Below, piece by piece: positions 11,101-23,100 of a DNA stretch of 64,000 bases. The DNA comes from Macrocystis pyrifera. Its lineage: Eukaryota > Sar > Phaeophyceae > Laminariales > Laminariaceae. The DNA is taken from the NCBI GenBank assembly GCA_031763025.1, contig JASSKH010000044.1, positions 1,426,001 to 1,490,000 on the forward strand, in the 5' to 3' direction. The stretch's first letter is position 1; every line of letters begins with the position of its first letter. The notes beneath the pieces were generated by a model. That model did not search any database, was not told where the DNA came from, and saw only the letters and a program-made list of their open reading frames with translations. The translations under genes were made by a program, and so were the position numbers.

Positions 11101-14100
11101 AGTGGTACAAACGTATCGCGCCACCACCAATCACACACGCGTCCTCGGGTCGTATCTTGATTATCACGAACCTCGCGCATACATGGGTCGATCCTTGTGT
11201 ATTTATCACAGACCCGTAACACATACCATTTAGTCGCGTACCCCGTGACGTACCGGTCCACGTATGTAGCCTTCGTTGGCCCAGGCGGCCCTTGTACCGC
11301 TTACTAACACGCTGTACTAGCTCAATAGGGCGGCCACCCACCTTAACTGCTCTATAACCGCCCTCATCCCTTTTAGAACTGCAGTCTCATTTAGGGGACA
11401 ACCCCCCCCGAATTTCAAGTAGGTTATCCCCTAAACAGGACTGCGGTCCTAAAAGAGTAGGACGGTTTCCTGATGAAGGGCGGTCGAATACTTGGTGCAC
11501 TACACCGCTTTGGTCAGCCCCCACGTTACCCGGGAATTGCTCACCACCATCCCCTCCCCAAAAAACAACAAGACACACTATCGCCGATGGCGTCTAGGAT
11601 ATATACACAGGGGACCGTTTAATCCGGACGAAGTTGTATGTTGAAGCTTCAGCGTACAGCACACCCTTGCCATGCAAGAAAACGCGGCTGGGATCCCCAT
11701 AATATCATCATACGTACGACGTAAATCTCATCTCCTTTTTTATGATGATGAGCATGTTATTGGTATTGTTGCTATTGTTGGCGGTGGTGGTCGTGGGGTT
11801 GGTGTTGCAGGTGCTACTGTTGTGTTCTTTCGTAACCGGTCTGATTAGGCAATCGCCTTTCATATGCATACCTCGGTTAGTTGACTGCGGTTTGGGTTTG
11901 CTCTGTGTCGACACTCTCCCGCCGAAATCGGAGGCGTTTTGCTTTGTTTCGTGTATTATCCATGTGTTCATTATATTGCACAGTGTTTATTCCAGTTGCT
12001 CGCCTGCAAAACACGCATTACTCAACACCCACCACTATTAATAGCCAGAATCCACAGCACTATTACAACTGAAGTACCATACAAACTAGTACATCATGCA
12101 AGGCTGCTCATGTGTGGAAGGAGTGAAGGATTGAAGGTTTTGAGAGGTTACTTGGGAGGTATCATCGCTGCGATTAACTTTTGTCGTGTTTTATCATCCC
12201 CTCTTTACCGCTGTAGTCTATTTATGTACCTGTGGTGCATGCTTCAATTCCCACCTACGACCGGAGCCTTCTCTGGTGGTTCGAGCACCTAACCCAACAA
12301 AGTTTGACGAATTCAGCATGGACTTCGACTCAAGCAGAAGAACATGAAAGTGCTAATATGCCCCCCCCGTAGACACCGTCGGTGTCGACATAGGCGAGGG
12401 TAATCGCCGGTAGTGAACCCCGTATGTGTATACGTGTTACAAGGAGGTTTCACCTATGTCGCATCCCCACAAAAAAAAAACTGATACTTTGCCAAACGTC
12501 CCGACAACATAGACAATGGAAGCACGTCTGCCGCCGTATTTTTTACGAGGACTGCTCGTTTGTCTGCTCCAGTTCCGAACGTTTCCATCGAGCCAAAATT
12601 TGGCAGATCGGATATGAGCTCCTTGGTACTCCCGTGAGTGTACCCAAACAACAGATCTTTTCGTGTCCCCCTTCTGGGCGGACCTCGTCGCTGAAGTTTG
12701 AAAATGTGGAATTTTCGGTTTCTTGTACTGTAGTCAAGTATTGTTGTCTAGTGTAGAACGAGAGCGAGAAACCAGAAGTCATATGTACTGAGCACGTTCC
12801 TCCTTCTCGTTCTACAGCGAGCAAACAATACTTGCCTACAATACAAGAAACCAAAAACTCAAGCACCTGGAACCACGTTTACAAACTTCAGCGACAAGGT
12901 CCGCCCCGAAGAAGTACACGAAAAATGCTGTCGCTTTGACGCTCTCACGGAAGGGCATCAAGGAGCTCATATCCGGTTTGCCAAATTTTGGCTCGATGGA
13001 AGCGTTCGGAGCTAGAGTAGAAAAACGAAACGTCCTCATAAAAAAAAGAGCGGCAGACGTGCTTTCATTGTCTCCGTTGTCCGGACATTTTTTTTTGTGT
13101 TTTGCAGGCAGTGTTACACAGGCGGTCTCGGTTATTTGTTTTGGTAACTTTGATATTTATCAGTTCCCTGGTAAACAACGCCTCCACATACACTTGAAAC
13201 TCCTGGATTCCATGTTTGTTCGGTCGATCGTTACATAGGGCCTGACCCATTTGGTGGGCACAGTGTTTGCCAAGATTGTCTCCAAGTAGGTATCGTAAGC
13301 ACAGCCTTAAGTTCAACTGTCGACATAAGGGTGGCAAAACATGCTAAATGTGGCCGAGGGTACATTTACCATCTCTAGTTTGGGCGTTGGGTACGTTGAA
13401 GGTTCAGGTGAGATGCCCCGCCGGCATTGGGAACCGCTCCCAATGTGTAAACACCTGGTCGATCAAAACACGATTCATCTTTTCAGCAGCAGTAGCACAC
13501 CCCAACCTCACAATACAGTAGTTGCATATCCGCACTATAGGCGCAAATATTCGCGTGTGAGCGACATTTTGTGGGGAAAACTTGTGAAAAAATCCCGCCT
13601 TGATGATGATAAGATTCTCACATTACCTCGTTTCTCTGATATTATATCTGCGGTCCAACGCAGGCTGAAGAAAAACAAAATGTGAACGATGGGAGAGACC
13701 AAAACAAGTACGAAGTAAAGCGCCTTGATATCTGTTGGTTGACTTTACGTCGACGGCGGCTGTGTGGAGCCTCTTTGATACGTAAGCATAGGGGCAGGAT
13801 TTCAATAAGATCGCATAATTCGAGCATAACCGCCGAAAACAAGCGTGAGCCATTAACAGTCTGAACAACAATGGCACATGGCAACCAACATGGAAATAGC
13901 GGTAGAAAATTGGGGTAAAACCTTTTGGCAAATTTCGCTCTTCGGCACAAAACCGACGAATATAAGCAGGAACGGCCCTACAAAGATAGCGCATGACTTC
14001 CAAAACCGGTGGCATAACAGAGGGAAAAGGGTAGCAGGGGAACATGTACATAGCCCGGTGCCAAAGTTTTTTTTTTTTTGGCACGTGCCACCCCGAAAAC

Positions 14101-17100
14101 AAACACATCAAACAAGTCGACCCTGGTTCTCTCGGTAGCTCTATAACATACTCGCAGGTGACACGTTATTTTGGTGTTCGTTAGGGATGTTCGACGATTA
14201 GGTTTGTACCGGGATCATAAGCATGAAGCCTTGCGATGTTTCCGGTAGCGGGAATGGCGAGCGGTAATAACTTTCCGCATTTACCGCTAAATCGGTCATT
14301 ACCAGCACGTTACAGCTCAGAATAGCGGTAACCATGCGTATAGTATCCGTTCCCTCCGCTGCCTCAGCAAGGCATGCTGCGAAGCATGCCCTGTCGGGCT
14401 CATAGCGAGTGGGGAAGGTCTTTCTGGCGGGTGTGGGCCGGACTCACCGTCAAGGAGTGATACAATCTCGCTGCCGCATGTGGCCGCGAGGCTTAAGCAT
14501 GGCAGTAGAGTTGGGTCGTGCGCAGTGCGTCATGCATGTGGACACCAACCATTCGCTCGTCGTTATGGGTGACAACGAGAACACGTGCGTGCGAAGGGGC
14601 GGGCCGATTGGGCTAAGCCGATGAGGCGGCCATGGAGAACGGCAGCAGGACGGCACACGGAGACCCACGACCGGCGCGCACACCATCTCAAGAGTAGCAG
14701 TCATCGTGTTGTCTGTTTTTTTACCAGGTCACTGCTCTTTGTAGTGTTTGCGAGTTGTATACCCTTCATGGGGAACGACCCTCGCAATTATCAAGGACGT
14801 GGTACAACGTATCATAGCTGTGCGGCACCTTTAGTCAGAGAGGCCGGGAAGACATGGCGATAGTGAGTATTATTAAGGCGGTTTTTGGTTTGACTCCTAT
14901 TTTTTCGCTGTATGTCCCCGAGTCGTCGCTTTGATAGCACCCCAGACAGCAGGCGTGTTCCTCTCTGTGTTTACGTGCGTTTCGTACGGTGAAGGCAGCA
15001 CTCCAGACAACAACCGCTGTAGTCAGTGGTGACGACTTGGTCAGTTGTGGGAACGGGGGGAAACTCTATGCTGTACTGGAGTGGATATCCGCGGCCTATG
15101 TCGGTTCAGTTTGCACGTTGATTTCAATTCACGTGGGCACTTTCTTCGTCTTATACGACGCTGTTCTGACAGAATGGAACGCAGAGCACGTACCACCTCT
15201 TTTACCATGCGCTCACACGTACCGTTCGACCACGGCGTGTAAGCGACAGCAAAACGATGTTCGATGTGCAACGCGTCGCTCAACAAAGCAAGCACCCTGT
15301 TCTTGAAATGCGTGGCGGTATCACTCACCCACACACGCGGCACCCCCAAAGTCTTACACCAGGCTAGCAAATGCTTCGCTGTGACCTCGGCTGTACAAGC
15401 CTCGGCCGGTTCCAACGCCACGTAGTTGGACAAATCATCCATGATGACCAAAACATATCGGAAACCATCCTCATCAGGCAGGCCATCGCTACCTTCGGGC
15501 CCGCTGTGGCCAACATACAAAAAATCAAAGTGCACCATTTCTCCCGGAGCGGTACCATGCACCGTGTCTCCGTAGGGACGAGGAATGAGTGCACCTGCAC
15601 GCGTGTCTACACAGTGCAAACACTGGCGAACGAATTCGCGAACCTGAGAATCCATGTGAGGCCAAACACAATATTCCTTCAGGCGAAACAAAGTCGGCGC
15701 CACACCACGGTGACCAGCCGAGCGCATGTGCGCGCACACCATCAAACGAGTTTGAAGAGCAAGATCATCCGGCGGAATCCACAAGACGTCACGCACCCCA
15801 ACACGCACACGAAACAAACCATCATCGGCCAAGGTAGCTTGACCGAAGGTTGTCGAAAATTCATGAACACCAACGCCGATACGAGCGACAGACCTTTGTT
15901 GCGAGGCACGAATCACATCCAATGCGGGAAGCGAATCGTCAGCATTACATGGGCTGTGCACGGCAACCGAACGAACAGGCACCGTAGGAACTTTGACCCA
16001 ACGAGACAACAGATCCCCCCAACAGTTTCGATCGCCAGGGATGTGTTCGATTGCATAGCGGTATTGTCCTAAAACACCCTTCCAATTCTCTAGGCGTTGT
16101 GCCATGGTCTTTGTGACCGTCGTGACACACTTCTCCGGATTGAAAATGTACTGCAAGTTTCGATGATCAGTAAAGATATGAACACCACCCCAAAGCAGGT
16201 ATTCGAGCCTCCGGAACGTATTAACGATCGCAAAACCTTCTTTGTCGACTCGGACGGCCATAAGCCATCCACCAACGCCATGCTCACAAATTCCGCCGGT
16301 CCGGGCAACCACGAACGGTCCTGCGCGCGGTACATGGCATGCACCGCGTGATTCTCCGCAAAATACTTTTCCATAGCGGAGTTTACCATCATCGCGCGGT
16401 CTTTGACGGATGTTTCACCGCCCTGCTTTTCATCGCGCCTCATTGAGAGAACGCGACGCAAGTCCGCTGCCGCCCGCAAGGTGTCAAATCTGTTGCTGGT
16501 GGTTGTGTAACCAGCGTGCTGCCTAACAGCGTCCAACAACTCCGAGGCGGTCATCGTAGTCTGATGCTTGTAAAATCCCTCAAAACACCGATGAATGTAA
16601 TTGGGGATAAGCTGGCCCATGCTCACTTTGGAGTGCTGAACCACCCCCTGAGCGTTGGCGAGCTGCAGCCGTTCCTCATAATCGAGGTACGCTGCGTAAA
16701 AAAACACGAGAGGCCTGCTCGGTCCACACCTCTCCGTATTTCGGTGGAGTCAGAGACTCCCCTACCACCAGCGGCGTGCTTGCCGTGTGCGCCATAATCC
16801 ACAGCAGTCCACCTGGACTCTACTGTAATAACGGAGAAACTGCCGCCTGACCTGTGCGTCCTCCAGCTCCCGGAGCGTCCTCCCCTGCTGTGCGCTTCAA
16901 GCCGTTTCGATCCGTCCAACGGGCCAACTGCCTTCCCAGCTGTGACCCAATACTCCGCAGCCGAAAACTCCTCCAACAGAAGTTCCGCGAATATCTAGAT
17001 ATTATGGCCTCTGCCAGATGATATCAGCAAGAGGGCTTCCAGCGAGGGACTCCACCAGTCTCGCTGGCCTCGCACTCAGTAAGTCTTGTTCTTAGAGCTT

Positions 17101-20100
17101 GTATTATCACGGAGTGATCCTCATCGGACCACGAGCCAGGTGGCTAGGGGACATCACACAGGATCCCCGGCCACTGCTCCACTCACACATGCGATTACAC
17201 TGAAACCTCCACGGCTTGGTATCTTTTGGCTACAGTCTCGTGTACGTTTCAAGTGGGAAGCGTCGTGTTTCGCAGCCGAATTTTGTTTTTTTTAAATGGT
17301 TTTGCGGACCTTCCTACCAATAGCGCTCCAGCACCTATGTGTGTTAATGTGAGAACAACAACAACAATATCATATTGCGTACCTGGCACGCTAATACCTG
17401 ATACCATAATACCATCCCTGACATATCCTTGCACGTATATACCGGCACATACTCCTGGATCTGGGCTACACAGTCCAACCGCCTCGAAAATTCCGCCTTA
17501 TGTTTCACAGTCCCCCCAGCACCGAAGTACATGTTTCTCAGTAAGGGGTAGGTTGTTCGAAAAAATAAAGTCACCCTCAAAACGTCCATATCATGGCGCA
17601 GGTAAAAACATATACCGGTAAATATTTGAAGTGAAATCGTACCAGATACAGCTCACTCTAATCTTTTCATTTTTTCTATATTTCTTCCTTTTTTTATTTC
17701 GTTTGCTTATTTTTGTTCTTTTTGTTATTTTCTCTTTTACGGTTCGCCCGGAGTTCTAAGATAGGACGACCTCCTCGCGTAGTCTGAAGGTCTGAATCTT
17801 GACGGCCGAGGTGATTAACCCCCTGCTGCATGGGTGTGTGATGTGGACTCTCAAAGCAAAACACTTTGATGAACGACTCACCACCAAGTCCTATTGCGAG
17901 TCATTGGCTTCCAGCGCCGACATCATACCGACCACGCCACCCTCTCGTACGCGAAGGCCCTCGAGATGACACGTTGCGTGAGCGTCGAAACGATCATCCG
18001 TAAACGGCGGCTCTTTTTGCGGGGGCCGTGGTACTGCATAGCAAGGAGCAATCACTCATTCGTGCAAAGTTCGGGATGATGGCTGGCGGGGAGAACCCGA
18101 GACCTGGTGGACATTTGAAGAATTGAGGTAAACGCATAGTCGAAGACCTTGAGTTCCGGGCCACAGAAGCATCAACAGAACACTCCCTTTCGTGTTTGAA
18201 GTTGAGACCGCGTTGTGGTCCACTGCAGTAGAAAGGCGGGGAGGTGGTACCGGGAGGTCCTTGAAGCAACCAAACGGTTCATGGTGAAGTGGCACGAGGA
18301 TAAAGCACAGCTGAATAGGCAGTGCCGCGCATCCACCGTAGTGGTCCCAAGGGAATGGGGGGAGGGGGGGCAACAGGAGGAGTAGAAGTAAAACCGACAA
18401 AGGGAATAGGGACAGGGGGGGCAACAGAAGGAGTAGAAGGAGCACCACGGTGGAAGAAAGTGAGAAAATAGACGGCAGACAGGGAAGCAAGGCCCGACTA
18501 ATGAGTGGAACATGTTCATGATTACTCGTGCTACCAAGGGCTGCAGCTGGTTCAAAGTGATTTTCCTTTGTTTTCTTCTTTTTTTTGCGCTTCGTGATGT
18601 TTTAAATATATATTTTGTATTTCTTCCTTCTTGTCCGCATGACAGGAGTCTTGGGTGGTAGGTGGAAGACGAGCCCGAGTTGCTTGGTGCGTAATGTCTC
18701 ATGCATCCTCTCCGGGGGTGGGGCATGGTTGACGAACGCAGGACGGAGAGGGCACATAGGGTAGCAAGGTAACATGCCGACTACCGCAGTAGGTAGAACC
18801 TGTCTATGCTACTTGTACCACAAAACTACTGCGGCTGCGTGGAGGGTGCTTTGTTTTTTTCGTCATGCTTCGGTTTGTCTGTTATTTTCCTTGGTTGAGA
18901 CAGACAAGTTGAACAAAGTTCAAAGAGTGATGCCCCATAGCCGTGGCAGTAGCCCTTCTACAAACTGCACAGCAAAAACAGATAGCCAATTTCGGTTAGA
19001 GAGTGGAGTACATAAAGCCCTGGTTGGTATCTTATGCAGTATTTACGGACCAAGGTTTTCCCTGTACAAAGCTCTAGAGTACGCACCGCCCATCTTGCCG
19101 CGTTGCTGGCCTGATCGCCACCAAGCTGGGGGGGATGTTCCAGCGGTTCGGTGCAACAGGGCATTGCTAGGGTAGGCGTCGAGAGGCCCGACAGACAATG
19201 GATTGATGCCTAACGAGGGGGGTCGCCTTTGAAAGGATTGCCAGGGAGGCTGACATGCGGAGCCAAGACAGGATCCATGCCAAGCTGTCAGTCGACCTAA
19301 AAATAGGGGACGATGATGAAAAATACATAGGGAAACACGCCTCCAGGAAGTCAAACCTCAGACGGAAGGAGTGCGGATGTACACACAAGTTTTTTCACTG
19401 GCCAAGAGAAGTCCACCTACTCTGAGACCCACCTTACGTCCTCCACACCTGCCCTGTCGAGCAACGGAAGCGAGCGAAGGAGCTAGCATGGACCAGCAAT
19501 ACTACAACCAGCACGTGGGGGCCAACATGGCCGCAGGTCAGACCAGTTCCGTAGAGGGGCGAGTTGTGGTGAACGCAAGCGAAGAATGGGCCCACGGAGG
19601 CCACGAGTGGGTATGAGATGGAGTACCACCACGGGATGGTACCGAGCTGCCTCCTAGCCGGCAAGCAACGACCCCTGCGCAGAGAACGCATTTGAAACAT
19701 ACGAGCTTCTTCTGCGACGAGAGCAACCAAACATCGAAGGTCTACGTACTTCGTTGAAACGTGAGTGACACGTGGTACATGATACCGCGTGCTTCTGAGA
19801 GGGTCCTGTGTAGGGCACTACTGCTGCTGTACTCTTCACTGCTGCTGTAGTCTAATTGCTGTAACTGCAATAGAGACACCCACAGAGCACCACGGCGTAA
19901 GCAGCTGTGAAAATCTCACCTGCTCCGCTTTTCATTTTCATTCTTTTCATAGACGAGGACCAACAATCTCGAGGACAACTCGAGTGTAACTGCTGTACTC
20001 TACTCCACAGCAACTCTACATCACAACCCAGCACGCCTGAAGGATAGGAGCTCTGCTGCGCGTAGTCCATTTCGTGGATCGCAAGCCTCAGTCACTCTGA

Positions 20101-23100
20101 GCGACAGCGGTATAAAAGTTAACTCCCGATAAGCACTCTGCTATCTGATAAAGGAGCGCTGAACTTCGATGAATTTCCAGGGAGATTACTAGGCGGTCGT
20201 CACCACAGCGGCATAGAAGTCAACTCCCGACAAGCGTTCTGCTGTCTGATAAAGGAGCGCTGAACTTCAAATATTTCCAAGAGGGCCGTAGGCCCCAGAA
20301 AGATTTTCTTTTGACAGTCGTCACTGGACTCTACGTTGATCCGTGACCACACACGACGGTTGTAAAAAACGGTAACTATTTCGAATAGTTTCTCCAAGTA
20401 GGATACGCACGACAATTTAATGTCGTGTCTTGATCACACAGCAGTACTGCTACCTACTGTACCTAGGTGCTGATACTCTTACTGCTGTAGAATCATGCAA
20501 GTACGACACCAACGTCAAACGTAACAGTGAGCGGTATGAGTTATACTGCGTGCATCCAGAGGGTCCCGCATAGATGGGCGTCTGCTAACAACAGATTGTT
20601 GTGCTAACGTATTGCAGTTAGGACCGTATCAGCAGTGCGAGATACCCAGCGAGCATCACAGCATTGTTGGAGGTCTGTGTATATCTCACCTGCTACATTT
20701 ATCATACGAAGTGTGGACTCCAAATGTCGACCCGAAGTCGAGTATTATACTGCTGTACGCCATCAAAGGCAACTTCAACACAACCCAGCACGTGGAGGTT
20801 AGGAACTCTGCTAGGCGTAGTTTTGTGAGCCTTGGAATCCCTAAGCAATAGCGGTATGGAAGCAGATTCCCGACAAGCGTGATTGCTGTCTGCCAAAGGA
20901 GTCCCTCGCTTCACCATTTATTGATAGGACCATCCATCGCGTAGGAACTTAGGAAATACAAAAATCTCGACCCAAAGTCGAGCATACTGCTGTACGCTGT
21001 CAAGGACAACTTCGCCACAACTCACAGCACCGCTGGGGTTAAGGAGCTCTGCCTAGTGTAGTGTACATCGTGGATCGTCAGCCTCGGACATCCGAGCTGC
21101 AGTTGTATAGAAGCAATTCCCGGCGGTACCACCGTCTGAAAAAGGAACCCTGACTTCACAAATTTCCAACAGGAGCCTCCCCGTGTGATCATCGCGGAGA
21201 AGCCCCTGGAAATAATTCAGACATCGATAGTATCGCGTAGAAAACTTAAATAGCTTGGCGCTGTTTCAATAGCTACCCCAAAGACAATTGCAGTACTCCT
21301 GTAGATTAGGGGCACTTCTAGATGCCATCTACTACTGTGGATTTTGCAGCCTCGTAACTCACGAGCAGAAGCTATAGCAAAGCATCTCCCGGCCATCGCT
21401 GCCTGCAAACGGAGCTCTGCTTCTATCTTCGAGAAGGAACGCGTGTATAGCTATATCGTCTGTATCTTGCTGACACTTCAGAGGTAAACTATCGACTACT
21501 GTACCATACATACATGCAGCAAATTTAAAACCTCGGGATCCCCGAGCATCGTGCGGCAGCTACTCCAAGAGATGATGCTGTATATATATATACGGTACTA
21601 ACGGTGTAGTATCATACAAGACCGCCTGGCCAAGTACTACTCATCATCATGGGGAACTCGGCGTTCAACAACAGCGGTAACCTCGCCAATGCTATCAAAA
21701 CTGACGAAGCCCTATAGCGGCAAGCCAAGTGATTTTCGCGATTGGCGTAAGAGGCTGGCGGCAGCGCTCAGCGTCGCGCGCCGAGCCATTGCAAGCCTGA
21801 TCAGAGAGAAACCCCGGCCAACCGAAGAAACGACCGGCACGGGAGCTCAGGCTTCTCTCCACAGGGCACTTGCTGACTATGGCCGGGCGAACGAAGACTC
21901 GTCTGGTACGTGCGGGGATAGTCAGCAGGCTCTTCAAGAACTGGTCAACAAGTACAACAGGGACAGCAACAATAGCAAGTCTACTGGACCCAACGACAAG
22001 CAGAACAACAAGGAATCTTCCAATATCAAGGAAGGATCCAACGATGAAGCAGGGCAGAAGTGGTGTTCTGTACACAAGACTACATCTCACGACGACTTCG
22101 AACGTTACCCGCCGGAGAAGCCACGGCACTCACATCGCCTCTGCTGTATTGAGCGCGATATCACCTCTCGCATCTGCCACTTCGGCTGGAGTCACACCGG
22201 ATGTCACGCATCACGAGACTGCCAGAACGGCACACAATCCAAGCGTCGAGGACACCTGCGACAGCACGCATGCCAAGAAGGCATCGGGGGAAGACCCCCC
22301 GGCCACGTGTGTGGATTTCGCCTACACTAATAGAGACCCATTTCGGATCTCGGAGGAGGAAAACTGGGTGATCAAAATCCCCACCATAACATAGATGTCA
22401 TTCAGTCCTCGGAGCAGCATCACCCGGGTGCATCGGATCATCAACATCTGAGGTCATCGGAGCATCAGTATCTGGGGCAATCGGAGCATCAGCACCCGGG
22501 ATCATCGGAGCTTTAACATCCGGGATCACTGGATCATCATCATCTAGAATCACCGGATCATCAGCTGATTCATCATCGTCTGGCATTACCGGAGCATCAG
22601 CTAAGACATCACCGCTTGCTTCACCAGGGGTCGTGTCGGCTGCTCGAGGACTATGTCTGACTCGCGCCTCCACACGAGCCGAGGCCAAAACAGAGAACAC
22701 AGAGACCAATCGTCAGCTGAAAGAGGTCCACACGCTCGCGATAGCGGAGCAACAACTACGGGCAAACCCCGGAACAGGATCTGCTGCATCGACACAGGAC
22801 GATCAAGAGCCACTGGCGACTGCGGCCTCCGTGTACACCCGCAAGCCAACTTCAGGTTTCCTCTTCTTGCTGGACGGAAAGCCCGTCAACATCGGGACCA
22901 AGAAGAAGACAATGACTGCTTGATTAACAGGGGAGGCGGAGCGGCGACGACGATCAGGTGTGAGAGAAAGGAAACGACTACCTCTCCAACTTCAACATAA
23001 GTTGGGCCTCAAGTTTTAAGCAAAGGATAACGGAACAAGCGCATCGGACGACCACCGACGTCTACACCAACAAGGTCAAGCCACTGGAAGTGTGAACTGC

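Noticed and set aside
11742-12041. Hydrophobic Leu/Val-rich plus-strand frame, signal-anchor-like
   Set aside because: T/G-rich low-complexity sequence within the intron; no family, no splice context.
12424-13238. Pair of similar peptides (ELIS-LPNFGSME) on opposite strands
   Set aside because: Caused by the inverted arms of foldback I, not by two genes.
15371-16072. Plus-strand frame of 233 codons
   Set aside because: It is the antisense of gypsy integrase/RNase H sequence and occurs identically at 30348-31049; the conserved motifs are all on the minus strand.
19760-21430. Possible CRISPR-like or regularly spaced array
   Set aside because: Units are long, diverged and irregular, and the genome is eukaryotic.
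22653-23000. D-T-G-R-S peptide after the gag fossil, protease-like
   Set aside because: Lacks the hydrophobic context and following residues of an aspartic protease; likely chance.
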